NCBI GenBank assembly: GCA_001704065.1
Contig: LHBX01000073.1
Coordinates: 1-50,446, forward strand
Direction: 5' to 3'
Length of the DNA stretch: 50,446 nucleotides
From: Pelagibacteraceae bacterium GOM-A1
GTDB taxonomy: Bacteria; Pseudomonadota; Alphaproteobacteria; Pelagibacterales; Pelagibacteraceae
A model generated the notes under the pieces. It saw nothing but the letters and a program-made list of their open reading frames with translations. It was not told the origin of the DNA and ran no database searches. Positions 1 through 7,776 of this stretch are shown here, in pieces (position 1 is the stretch's first letter; each line of letters starts with the position of its first letter). The translations under genes were made by a program, and so were the position numbers.

Positions 1-46
1 CACCCTTAGTTTTTGTCTCTCTAATTGTGGCTGCTAATAAACTCAT
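1..46 (-). CDS. rplY: Probable 50S ribosomal protein L25 (partial, N-terminus only)
   Basis: Only the first 15 codons lie in the window, starting at an ATG on the minus strand and running off the left edge. The visible residues read MSLLAATIRETKTKG. A short basic N-terminus just downstream of prs fits ribosomal protein L25 (Ctc/TL5 family, binds 5S rRNA), which follows prs in many Alphaproteobacteria. It begins 45 bp after the prs stop, so it is probably in the same operon. The identification rests mainly on context and could be wrong. Confidence 0.5.
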   Translation of the reverse strand, partial: MSLLAATIRETKTKG

Positions 47-91
47 AAAGTGTCGGGTTTTTAACTTATGAAACTAAATTTTACAAGTAAA

Positions 92-1024
92 TTATTTAAA
101 TAGATCTGATACTGAGGTAGAATTTGATATCCTTTTAATAGCTTCTCCAACCAAATTAGAGATTGTTAATACCTCAATATTCTTAGCTTTTTTAACTTTC
201 ATTGAATTATCTATTGTATCAGTTACAACTAAATTTTTTATCGAAGATTTCTTAATTTTTTCAACAGCATTACCACTTAATACACCATGTGTTACATACA
301 CATGAACATCTTTAGCTCCTCTTTTTTTTAATTCAGAAGCTGCATTTACAATTGTTCCACCAGAGTCGATTATATCATCAACTAATATACAAGTTTTATT
401 TTTCACATTTCCAATTACATTCATCACTTCTGATTTTCCAGGAGCAGGTCTTCTTTTGTCTACTATTGCTAAATCTACATTTAACAATTTTCCTAAAGCC
501 CTTGCTCTTGCTGTACCACCGACATCTGGAGCAACACAGATTATATTATTTTTTTTTAATTTCTTTTTTATATGTCTAGCAAATATTGGAGTTGCAAATA
601 AGTTATCTACTGGAATATCAAAAAATCCTTGAATTTGTCCAGAGTGTAAATCAACTGTAACGACCCTATCTGCTCCTGCTTTTGCAATAAGGTTAGATAC
701 AAGTTTTGCAGATATAGATGTTCTAGGAACCACCTTTCTATCTTGTCTTGCATATCCAAAATATGGGATCACAGCAGTTATGTTTTTGGCCGATGATCTT
801 TTTAAAGCATCAATCGATAGTAGTAATTCCATTAAATTGTCATTTGCAGGAGATGAAACGGATTGAATTAAAAAAATACTATTGCCTCTAATATTTTCAT
901 TAATTTCTATATAGATTTCTCCGTCTGCAAATTTTCTTATGTTTGAATTAACTAGTCTATTTTTTAAAAATTTAGATATTTTTTGACTAAGATGTTTATT
1001 ACTGTTTCCTGTGAGAATTTTCAT
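92..1024 (-). CDS. prs: Ribose-phosphate pyrophosphokinase (PRPP synthetase)
   Basis: Makes PRPP from ribose 5-phosphate and ATP in the cytoplasm, feeding purine, pyrimidine, histidine and tryptophan synthesis. The 310-residue length is normal for class I enzymes. Visible motifs are FADGEIYIEI near the N-terminus, YARQDRK in the ATP-binding region, KRRPAPGKSEVM in the flexible catalytic loop, and the PRPP-binding signature VDDIIDSGGTI. The ATG start lies 10 bp after the pgeF stop, so it is a downstream member of the lgt operon. Nothing is unusual in the sequence. Confidence 0.97.
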   Translation of the reverse strand: MKILTGNSNKHLSQKISKFLKNRLVNSNIRKFADGEIYIEINENIRGNSIFLIQSVSSPANDNLMELLLSIDALKRSSAKNITAVIPYFGYARQDRKVVPRTSISAKLVSNLIAKAGADRVVTVDLHSGQIQGFFDIPVDNLFATPIFARHIKKKLKKNNIICVAPDVGGTARARALGKLLNVDLAIVDKRRPAPGKSEVMNVIGNVKNKTCILVDDIIDSGGTIVNAASELKKRGAKDVHVYVTHGVLSGNAVEKIKKSSIKNLVVTDTIDNSMKVKKAKNIEVLTISNLVGEAIKRISNSTSVSDLFK

Positions 1025-1034
1025 CCGAGATGTC

Positions 1035-1787
1035 CTATTTAATCATAATTGCAGAAATATTTCTACCATAATCGTTATGCTTATTTTTTTTTGATCTCCT
1101 AGAACTAAAAAAGTTATTTTCTAGAGTGTAAGTATCTTTTCTTATTATATCTATTTTTTTAACTCCATTTTCGTAAAATTGAGATTTTATATATTCGCTT
1201 AAATCAAAATAAATTTTTTTCCTTTTAAATGTGAAGAAATTCACATTTTTTTTATTTTTGTCCTTAAACAATTTAAAAAAATCATTTTTTACTTCATAAC
1301 TATTTTTTTTTATACATGGCCCAATGCAAGCAATCATATCTTTCTCTGAGCATCCATTTTTTTTTAAAAGCTGAATTGTTTTTTTTACTATTCCCTTAAA
1401 AGCACCTTTCCACCCAGCATGTATTGCACCAACAAATTTTTGCTTTTTTTCTATAATTAAAATTGGTGCACAATCTGCAGTGAGTATACTAATCGCAATA
1501 TTTTGCTTATTTGTAATCATGGCGTCTCCAGTCAATTTTTTTTTTGGAACATCATTAATTTTAAGAACTTTATTGCTGTGAATTTGATTAAGAGAAATTA
1601 GATTCCTACTTGTGCAGCCTATTTTTTTTGAAACTATCTTTAAATTTTTACCTATATTAGCAATTTTATCTTTTGAACCTTTTCCACAATTTAAACTTTT
1701 GTAGATTCCTTTTGAGGTACCTCCTAATCTATTGAAAAAATAATGTGAAATGGATTTTTGATCTCTAAAAATTTTTGACTTAATCAC
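1035..1787 (-). CDS. pgeF: Peptidoglycan editing factor PgeF / YfiH-type multicopper polyphenol oxidase-fold protein
   Basis: YfiH/DUF152-family protein of 250 residues. The conserved metal-site motifs are visible: NQIHSNKV, TADCAPILI and HAGWKGAF, followed by IGPCI. Family members have been reported to remove wrongly incorporated serine from peptidoglycan precursors and to act on purine nucleosides; which applies here cannot be told from sequence. The start is GTG, overlapping the stop of the upstream methyltransferase (GTGA), which supports translational coupling. Its place in an operon with lgt fits a cell-envelope role. Confidence 0.9.
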   Translation of the reverse strand: MIKSKIFRDQKSISHYFFNRLGGTSKGIYKSLNCGKGSKDKIANIGKNLKIVSKKIGCTSRNLISLNQIHSNKVLKINDVPKKKLTGDAMITNKQNIAISILTADCAPILIIEKKQKFVGAIHAGWKGAFKGIVKKTIQLLKKNGCSEKDMIACIGPCIKKNSYEVKNDFFKLFKDKNKKNVNFFTFKRKKIYFDLSEYIKSQFYENGVKKIDIIRKDTYTLENNFFSSRRSKKNKHNDYGRNISAIMIK

Positions 1788-2824
1788 TTAAAACCCAAAT
1801 TAAAATTATTTTTAGATTTGCTTACAAATAAAACTTTAAACAAAGAGCCCATATATTTTTCATCAATTAATCTTTTTATTCTATAAAATATGTCCGCTTT
1901 CTTACTAAATTGTAAATTTTTACTTATTATCTCAGCTCTTTTTAATATTCCTAATTTAGTTAAGAAATTACCTTGGGTAGTTATTAAAGATTTCAAATTA
2001 GAATTTGCAAACTCTTTCTTGTACATTTTAAAATTTATCAAATGCGTAATATCCGAGTTATAGGGATTTTCTAAAAAACTAATTTTTCTGTGCTTCTCAA
2101 CACTTTGCAAAGTATTTTTCATTTTTCCACTTGTAAAGCCATAGTCTATCATTAATAAACCACCATTATTTTTAAAAATAAAATTCGCTATTTCGTTAAC
2201 AAATTTCATTGCTGAAGGTGAATATTCAACAAATTTTTCTTTTTCTATATTTTTACCTAAATATTTCTCAATTATTTTTGACGACACTTTTTGATCACAA
2301 ACTTCAAACTTATTTCTTTTGTTTGCTACATATTTTTCATACCAATTATCACTTTTTTTAAAAAACTGTTTGATAGGAAAAGCATCAAAAAATTCATTAG
2401 CCAAGAATATAGTTGGAGCCTTTGGAATTTCTTTTAAATTTCTTATCCAACTTGCTTTTTTCTTATCTATTTTACTCTTCTGAATTTTTATCAGTAATGG
2501 ACTTTTTTCTAAAATTAAGAAATTAGCAGATAAACTAATTTCACTAAAATTATTTAAAGTTTTTATAATTTGTGACATCATCTCACCATTACCTGCTCCC
2601 AGCTCTACAATATTTATTTTTTTCGGTTTTTTTAAATTCTCCCAAAATGAAATTAACCAAATAGATATCATTTCTGAAAAAAGAACAGAAATATTAGGAG
2701 ATGTTATGAAGTCACCTTTTTTTCCGAAAGGATTTTTTTTAATATAATAACCATTATCTTTGTCATACAAAGATTTGTAAATAAATCTATCCAATGAAAT
2801 TTTTTTATTGTGTCCTATTAGCAT
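1784..2824 (-). CDS. Class I SAM-dependent methyltransferase, MidA/NDUFAF7 family (COG1565)
   Basis: A 346-residue protein with a clear SAM-binding motif I (VELGAGNGEMM), preceded by the family's N-terminal segment GYYIKKNPFGKKGDFITSPN. In mitochondria the relative NDUFAF7/MidA methylates an arginine of a complex I subunit; the bacterial substrate is not established. It starts at ATG and overlaps the end of lgt by 20 bp, an arrangement (lgt - COG1565 - YfiH) that recurs in Alphaproteobacteria. The family assignment is firm; the substrate is unknown. Confidence 0.88.
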   Translation of the reverse strand: MLIGHNKKISLDRFIYKSLYDKDNGYYIKKNPFGKKGDFITSPNISVLFSEMISIWLISFWENLKKPKKINIVELGAGNGEMMSQIIKTLNNFSEISLSANFLILEKSPLLIKIQKSKIDKKKASWIRNLKEIPKAPTIFLANEFFDAFPIKQFFKKSDNWYEKYVANKRNKFEVCDQKVSSKIIEKYLGKNIEKEKFVEYSPSAMKFVNEIANFIFKNNGGLLMIDYGFTSGKMKNTLQSVEKHRKISFLENPYNSDITHLINFKMYKKEFANSNLKSLITTQGNFLTKLGILKRAEIISKNLQFSKKADIFYRIKRLIDEKYMGSLFKVLFVSKSKNNFNLGFK

Positions 2825-3581
2825 TTTTATAAGAGATGATAATTAATCCGCAGGTTAGTGCTATACAACTTATTATTTGCCCCATACTTAAATTGAAAAA
2901 TAAATAACCTAGTTGTTGATCAGGTTCTCTGAAGAACTCGATAACAAATCGAAAAAATGAGTATAAAATTAAAAAATAACCTGAAATAATACCAGGTGTA
3001 TTCCTTAATCTATTAAACAACATACTTAAAATAATAAATAGAACAACCCCCTCAAATATTGCCTCATAAATTTGTGAAGGATGTCGATTTAAATCATCAA
3101 TTTTTATAAACTTTACTGACCATGGTACATTTGTTTCTATGCCATAAAGTTCTGAGTTTATAAAATTTGATATTCTTCCTAAAAAAATTCCTATAGGAGA
3201 ACAAACAGCAACCACATCTAAATAACTAAAAATATTTTGATTTTTATTTTTGCAGAAGAAATGAGTTCCTATAATAATTCCAATTAGTGCACCGTGAAAA
3301 GACATACCTCCTTGCCAAATTTTTATAATCTCAACTGGGTTACTTATAAAATAAATTGGGTCATAAATAATCACATATCCAAGTCTTCCACCAAGGATGA
3401 TACTTATGATCAAATAAGTTATATAATCGTCGAAAAATTCTTTTTGGGTACTATCTTTGATTAGTTTGTTCTTTGCAAAATACCAACCAAATACCAACCC
3501 AAATATATAAGACAAGGAATACCATCTAATTTCTAATGAAAAGATCTCAAAAGCGACTGGGTCAAAATTATTAATAAACAT
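2805..3581 (-). CDS. lgt: Prolipoprotein diacylglyceryl transferase
   Basis: Inner-membrane enzyme that transfers diacylglycerol from phosphatidylglycerol to the lipobox cysteine of prolipoproteins. The 258 residues contain about seven hydrophobic segments. Signature motifs are visible: GGMSFHGALIGIIIG (His-containing) and the Lgt signature around GRISNFINSELYG. First gene of the minus-strand operon; the ATG lies 48 bp from the divergent ubiK start, so promoters for both directions must fit in that gap. BamD at the other end of the window carries a lipobox and is a likely substrate. Confidence 0.96.
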   Translation of the reverse strand: MFINNFDPVAFEIFSLEIRWYSLSYIFGLVFGWYFAKNKLIKDSTQKEFFDDYITYLIISIILGGRLGYVIIYDPIYFISNPVEIIKIWQGGMSFHGALIGIIIGTHFFCKNKNQNIFSYLDVVAVCSPIGIFLGRISNFINSELYGIETNVPWSVKFIKIDDLNRHPSQIYEAIFEGVVLFIILSMLFNRLRNTPGIISGYFLILYSFFRFVIEFFREPDQQLGYLFFNLSMGQIISCIALTCGLIIISYKNANRTQ

Positions 3582-3629
3582 TTAATTGTAATATTATAAA
3601 TATTACTTAAACTTTGATAAGAAATTATT

Positions 3630-3872
3630 ATGTCAAAATCAAGATTCGTATTTGATAAATTTGCAAAATTTTTGGAAGAAGGACTGGTCAACTACAAAGA
3701 TTTTAGTGATGAAGTCGTAAATATTTTACGCTCAAAAAAAGAAGAAATTATCCTTAAAATGAATTTAGTAAGTAAAGATGAAATTGATATATTAAATAAA
3801 AGAATTGAAAAATTGGAAAAAAAAATTGCTGAAAAAAAAATAAAAAAAAAAACTAAACGGGCAAAGAAATAA
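3630..3872 (+). CDS. ubiK: Ubiquinone biosynthesis accessory factor UbiK (BMFP/YqiC family)
   Basis: A small 80-residue protein matching the BMFP/YqiC layout: an N-terminal amphipathic helix (residues 7-30), the motif KMNLVSKDEIDILNKR near residues 44-59, then a coiled coil ending in a lysine-rich tail. UbiK forms a complex with UbiJ and helps late ubiquinone biosynthesis enzymes. It is a lone plus-strand gene, and its last 20 bp overlap the 3' end of the convergent histidine kinase gene. The basic tail (KKKTKRAKK) falls in that overlap. Family assignment is good; function is inferred. Confidence 0.82.
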   Translation: MSKSRFVFDKFAKFLEEGLVNYKDFSDEVVNILRSKKEEIILKMNLVSKDEIDILNKRIEKLEKKIAEKKIKKKTKRAKK

Positions 3873-5175
3873 TAACTTTTAATCCACCTAAACTAGACTT
3901 ATCAAATTTAAGATCTCCACCATGTGATTTTACTACATCAGATGATATAGCTAAGCCAAGGCCAACACTTGACTTTGCTTCTGATCTACTTTTGTCAATT
4001 TTATAAAATGGCTTCAAAACATTTTGATGTTCTTTTTGCGGTATGCCTGGACCATCATCTTCTATTGAAATATTAATAGTTGATCTTCCTTTTTTTAGAT
4101 ACAATTCAACATTATCAGCAAATTTTAAAGAATTTTCTATAAGGTTATTGATACATCTACTGATTAAATTTTTTCTTCCATCAAAATAAACCTTTTCTTT
4201 TAAAAAATATTTTATATTTGGTTTCTCATATTTTTTGCATATATCTTTAAGGAGGACAGATATATCAAACGTTTCAGTTTTATCTTTTGCTCCAGATCTT
4301 GCGAATTGAAGATATTCATTTAACATTTTTTCCATTTCATCAACATCTCTTGATAATTTTTCAACAACACTTTTGTCTTTTATCATCGCTATTTGAAGTT
4401 TTATCCTTGTCAAAGGTGTTCTTAAATCGTGGCTGATACCTGATAGCATCTCAGATCTTTGATTAAGATGTCTAATTATTCTTTTTCTCATTTTGTCAAA
4501 CTCTAAACCAGCTTTTCGGATTTCGAGCGCTCCTGAAGGTCTAAATTCGTCAATATCTTCTCCTCGACCAAATCTTTCAGATGCCTCTGCAAGTTTAGTT
4601 ATGGGTCTAGTTTGATTTTTTAAAAAAATTATTGCTACTGCAATCATTAACAATGCTGGCAATGTTATCCAAAGACCAAATAATCTAGCCGAACTTGTAG
4701 TTAGTCTGTCCCTTGGAATATAAAATTGAAAATATCCTTTTGAATATCCTATTTTCAAGTCAACAACTTCTTTGAAGTTTGTTGTATCAAACCAATAAGT
4801 TAAATTTTTTTTCTTTAATTCTCTTCTTAGTGATCGATCCACTGGACTGAACCATCTTTCTGGTATTTTATCTGGTAAGATTTTATCTTTTTCATATTTG
4901 ATATTAAAACCCAAGTGTTCTTTGAATAAAATTATTATAAAATCTTTGTTAGTTTCGTCGTTATCATAAGCATCTACAAAAGTTTTGACTTCAGAGACCA
5001 ATGCTCTTGTCATTCCAGAATTAGTTTTGATCCAAAGACTATCAAAAAAAACTAAAGAGATAGTTATTTGCATAACTACTATTGGAACAGCGACTATCAG
5101 TAAACCTCTATAAAAAAGTCTTTTCGGCAAGATATTTTTTATATATTTATTCAATCCATAAAACATAACCTTCAC
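3853..5175 (-). CDS. EnvZ-like membrane sensor histidine kinase
   Basis: A 440-residue two-pass sensor kinase. Transmembrane segments are near residues 22-44 and 165-187 with a periplasmic sensor domain between them, then HAMP (about 188-240), HisKA with the phospho-acceptor His249 in GISHDLRTPL, and HATPase_c with N box INNLIENSLKF, G1 DDGPGIP and G2 GLGLAIS. The GTG start overlaps the response-regulator gene by 29 bp; ATG at 5166 is an equally possible start. It is probably the cognate kinase of the upstream regulator. The signal is unknown; osmotic or envelope stress by analogy with EnvZ is only a guess. Confidence 0.92.
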   Translation of the reverse strand: MKVMFYGLNKYIKNILPKRLFYRGLLIVAVPIVVMQITISLVFFDSLWIKTNSGMTRALVSEVKTFVDAYDNDETNKDFIIILFKEHLGFNIKYEKDKILPDKIPERWFSPVDRSLRRELKKKNLTYWFDTTNFKEVVDLKIGYSKGYFQFYIPRDRLTTSSARLFGLWITLPALLMIAVAIIFLKNQTRPITKLAEASERFGRGEDIDEFRPSGALEIRKAGLEFDKMRKRIIRHLNQRSEMLSGISHDLRTPLTRIKLQIAMIKDKSVVEKLSRDVDEMEKMLNEYLQFARSGAKDKTETFDISVLLKDICKKYEKPNIKYFLKEKVYFDGRKNLISRCINNLIENSLKFADNVELYLKKGRSTINISIEDDGPGIPQKEHQNVLKPFYKIDKSRSEAKSSVGLGLAISSDVVKSHGGDLKFDKSSLGGLKVIISLPV

Positions 5176-5824
5176 CTCTTATTGTTTGTAAATAATTTGG
5201 GCTTTTGGGGTTTTCTTCAATTTTCTTCCTAAGTCTTGTAATGATTACGTCAACTGATCTTTCTTTATCAATTTTTATAAGATTTCCAATCTCTTCTCTT
5301 TTAAAAATTTTTCCAGGGGAATTAACCATTTTATCTAAAATTATTTTTTCTGTATTATTGATTTTTATTGATTTATCATTTTTCAAAATAAACTGCTTAT
5401 TAAGATCTATTTCAATTTTACCAAATTTAAATTTTCTCTTTGTATTTTTATATTTTGTTTTATTTAAGATATTATTAATTCTAAGTATTAATTCTTTAGG
5501 CTCAAAAGGTTTTGGAAGGTAATCGTCTGCACCAATATCCAAACCCTCTATTCTCTCTGAAGCTTCACCCTTCGCAGTTAAAAGAATTATAGGGGTCGAA
5601 ATTTTATCTTTATTTTCTTTTGTAAATTCTAAACCACTCTTTCCTGGCATCATTATATCAAGCACTATTAAGTCAAATTTTATAATTTTAACTTTCTCAA
5701 GAGCATCTTCGGCACTGTTCGAACTAGTTACAAGATATTCATTTTGGGAAAGGTATTCTTTAACTAATTCTCTTATGCCATCATCGTCATCTACAACTAA
5801 AATATGTGCTTTAAATTTTTCCAT
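5147..5824 (-). CDS. OmpR/PhoB-family response regulator (PetR-like context)
   Basis: A 225-residue two-domain regulator. The receiver domain has the acidic pocket DDDD at 12-15, the phospho-acceptor Asp56 in LIVLDIMMPG, the conserved LLTAKGE and the switch lysine in LPKPF. The C-terminal winged helix includes SVDVIITRLRKKI and IRGEGYVLW, typical of OmpR-type DNA binding. It lies between a MarR-type gene and a histidine kinase with overlaps on both sides, so the three are co-translated. A MarR-OmpR pair next to ilvE resembles petP-petR of Rhodobacter; that link is inference. Confidence 0.93.
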   Translation of the reverse strand: MEKFKAHILVVDDDDGIRELVKEYLSQNEYLVTSSNSAEDALEKVKIIKFDLIVLDIMMPGKSGLEFTKENKDKISTPIILLTAKGEASERIEGLDIGADDYLPKPFEPKELILRINNILNKTKYKNTKRKFKFGKIEIDLNKQFILKNDKSIKINNTEKIILDKMVNSPGKIFKREEIGNLIKIDKERSVDVIITRLRKKIEENPKSPNYLQTIRGEGYVLWIE

Positions 5825-6254
5825 TAATTATTTTTTTTAAAACATTATCAAAACTAACAACCTCATTTGCTTTTGATGCAGAGAATGCTTGGTAAATTCT
5901 TTTCTTTTGAGCTGAGAAAATTTCGTTAAATAATTTCTCTCCTTCCTCTGTTAAGAACACATGTTTTATTCTCGTATCTATTTGATCTTTTTCATATTTT
6001 ATAGCTTTTAAATTTATTAAATCTTTCAAAACTCTATTCAAACTTTGCTTTGTAACTTTCAATTTTCTTAAAAGTTCTGATATTGTGATACCCTCATATA
6101 ATGAAATTAGATGAATAACCTTGTTATGTGCGACACCTATGGAGTATTTATTCAACACATTTCTAGCATCTGAGACTGTCTCTCTGTAGCCAAGAAATAT
6201 TTTTTCAATATATTGTTTCAGATCCTCATCTTTTAAATATAAAAGTTTTTTCAT
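5811..6254 (-). CDS. MarR-family transcriptional regulator (PetP-like)
   Basis: A 147-residue winged-helix protein. The MarR core is visible as ITISELLRKLKVTKQSLNRV (recognition helix region), followed by the wing with DTRIKHVFLTEEGEKL, where the Asp-x-Arg and LTEEG elements are typical of the family. First gene of an operon with the OmpR-type regulator and the sensor kinase (14 bp overlap). The divergent 59 bp gap to ilvE is the obvious place for an autoregulatory operator, but I could not pick out a convincing palindrome in such AT-rich DNA. Confidence 0.88.
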   Translation of the reverse strand: MKKLLYLKDEDLKQYIEKIFLGYRETVSDARNVLNKYSIGVAHNKVIHLISLYEGITISELLRKLKVTKQSLNRVLKDLINLKAIKYEKDQIDTRIKHVFLTEEGEKLFNEIFSAQKKRIYQAFSASKANEVVSFDNVLKKIINGKI

Positions 6255-6268
6255 ATTGGTAAGTTATA

Positions 6269-6297
6269 TTGACATATTATATATACAAATATATTTT
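6269..6297 (+). promoter_or_regulatory. Candidate promoter for ilvE
   Basis: A perfect -35 hexamer TTGACA (6269-6274) stands 45 bp before the ilvE ATG. With a 17-bp spacer the -10 would be TATTTT (6292-6297), a weaker match. Local DNA is nearly all A/T, so the -10 assignment is uncertain; the -35 carries most of the evidence. Confidence 0.4.
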
Positions 6298-6313
6298 TTT
6301 ATAAATTTAAATA

Positions 6314-7195
6314 ATGATACCTTTCGACAAACGATCAGGAAAAATTTGGTACAATAATGAGCTTGTTGAATGGCAAGATGCAAAATGCCATGTAATCAGT
6401 CACGGACTTCATTATGCAAGTTTAGTTTTTGAAGGTGAAAGAGTATACGAAGGAGAAATATTTAAGCTAGAAGAGCACACAGATAGATTATTTTATTCTG
6501 CAAAAAGATTAGACATTAATATTCCTTATACAAAAGACGAAATAAATGAAGCTTCTAAAAAAATAGTGGCGGTTCAAAATATTCAAAATGGATATGTAAG
6601 ACCATTTGCGTGGAGAGGAAGTGAGATGATGGGTGTATCTGCACAGAAAAATACAATTAATGTAGCAATAGCTACGTGGGAATGGCCAGCGTATTTTGAT
6701 CCAAAATTAAAAGCTGAAGGAATAAGATTAAATATTTCTAAATGGCGCAGACCGGCTCCAAATACTATTCCTTGGGATGCAAAAGCAGCTGGATTATATA
6801 TGATTTGTACTCTTTCAAAACACGAAGCTGAACAACAAGGGTATTCTGAATCTTTGATGTTAGATTTTGAAGGTAATGTTGCAGAAGGAACAAGTGCAAA
6901 CATTTTTTTTAAAGATAAAAATAATGAATTACATACACCAACACCAGATTCTTTTTTAAACGGTATTACAAGACAAGCTGTAATTGAATTAGCCAAATCA
7001 AAAAATATTAAAGTTCATGAAAGAAAAATTTCTCCAGATGAACTAGGTAATTTTGATGGATGTTTCTTAACTGGTACTGCAGCTGAAATAACACCTGTTG
7101 CAAGCATAGCAGATCATAAATACAAAATTTGTGATGTTATACTAGGATTATCAAAAAGCTTTGATCAGTTAGTTAGACAAAAAAAAGCTGCCTAA
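6314..7195 (+). CDS. ilvE: Branched-chain amino acid aminotransferase (class IV)
   Basis: PLP-dependent transaminase for the last step of Leu, Ile and Val synthesis and the first step of their breakdown. At 293 residues it fits the fold-type IV family. Visible are RPFAWRGSEMMG, the PLP-lysine region PNTIPWDAKAAG with Lys157, EGTSANIF for phosphate binding, and LTGTAAEITPV near the C-terminus. It stands alone on the plus strand, divergent from the MarR operon, and its stop overlaps the end of the convergent pgsA by 4 bp. A D-amino-acid or aminodeoxychorismate enzyme is less likely given the motif set. Confidence 0.94.
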   Translation: MIPFDKRSGKIWYNNELVEWQDAKCHVISHGLHYASLVFEGERVYEGEIFKLEEHTDRLFYSAKRLDINIPYTKDEINEASKKIVAVQNIQNGYVRPFAWRGSEMMGVSAQKNTINVAIATWEWPAYFDPKLKAEGIRLNISKWRRPAPNTIPWDAKAAGLYMICTLSKHEAEQQGYSESLMLDFEGNVAEGTSANIFFKDKNNELHTPTPDSFLNGITRQAVIELAKSKNIKVHERKISPDELGNFDGCFLTGTAAEITPVASIADHKYKICDVILGLSKSFDQLVRQKKAA

Positions 7196-7776
7196 TCTTT
7201 ATTATCTTCAGATATTGCATGGTCTATTCCTTTTCTAAGATAATCATATCCAGTATAAAGTGTTAAAAACGCAGATAGCCATAAAATAATAATGCCAATT
7301 GTTTGAGCATTATAATCTTGAAAATTTATTAATTTATTTCCTGTTTCCCCAGTCAGAAGTATTGCAATCGAAAACATCTGCAAGAATGTTTTAAGTTTTG
7401 CTAAATTAGAAACTGGAAGCTTTATTTTTCCTTTTGCTAGAAATTCTCTTAAACCTGAAATTAGTATTTCCCTTGTAAGAATTATAATAGCTGCAATAAC
7501 TTCGTAATTTTTTATTGTTTGGTCCATAACTAATAAAATTAATGCAGTTGCAACAATAATTTTATCTGCAATAGGATCTAAAAGTTCACCAAGTTTAGAC
7601 TCTTCTTTAAACATCCTCGCTAAAAGGCCATCTAAAAAATCTGTAAATGAGGCAATTAAAAAAAGAGCAAATGGTATAACGTCTCCATAAAATCCAGGAA
7701 GGTAGAATGTAAAAACAAATATTGGAACAATTATTATTCTTCCAATTGTTAAATAATTAGGTATTTTAAATTTCAT
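7192..7776 (-). CDS. pgsA: CDP-diacylglycerol-glycerol-3-phosphate 3-phosphatidyltransferase
   Basis: Inner-membrane enzyme making phosphatidylglycerol phosphate, the committed step to phosphatidylglycerol and cardiolipin. The 194 residues hold several hydrophobic segments. The CDP-alcohol phosphotransferase signature D-x2-DG-x2-AR-x8-G-x3-D-x3-D is complete in [12 protein letters not shown] through [10 protein letters not shown]. Last gene of the uvrB-uvrC operon: its ATG overlaps the uvrC TGA (ATGA). uvrC-pgsA adjacency is common across bacteria. Confidence 0.95.
   Translation of the reverse strand: MKFKIPNYLTIGRIIIVPIFVFTFYLPGFYGDVIPFALFLIASFTDFLDGLLARMFKEESKLGELLDPIADKIIVATALILLVMDQTIKNYEVIAAIIILTREILISGLREFLAKGKIKLPVSNLAKLKTFLQMFSIAILLTGETGNKLINFQDYNAQTIGIIILWLSAFLTLYTGYDYLRKGIDHAISEDNKD

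Noticed and set aside
352-579. Open frames opposite prs, carB, uvrB, murE/F and other genes
   Set aside because: They lie wholly within well-supported genes on the other strand, show no recognisable motif, and have the Phe/Leu-rich composition expected from reading Lys/Asn-rich genes backwards.
3593-3620. TATAAT (minus strand, 3593-3598) with TTATCA 16 bp upstream as an lgt promoter
   Set aside because: TATAAT-like strings are frequent by chance in this DNA and the -35 match is poor; it would also give a leader of about 5 nt. Not enough to list.
6255-6313. Palindromic MarR operator in the marR-ilvE gap
   Set aside because: The stretch is nearly all A/T and TTG...CAA at its edges pairs for only three bases; symmetry beyond that fails.
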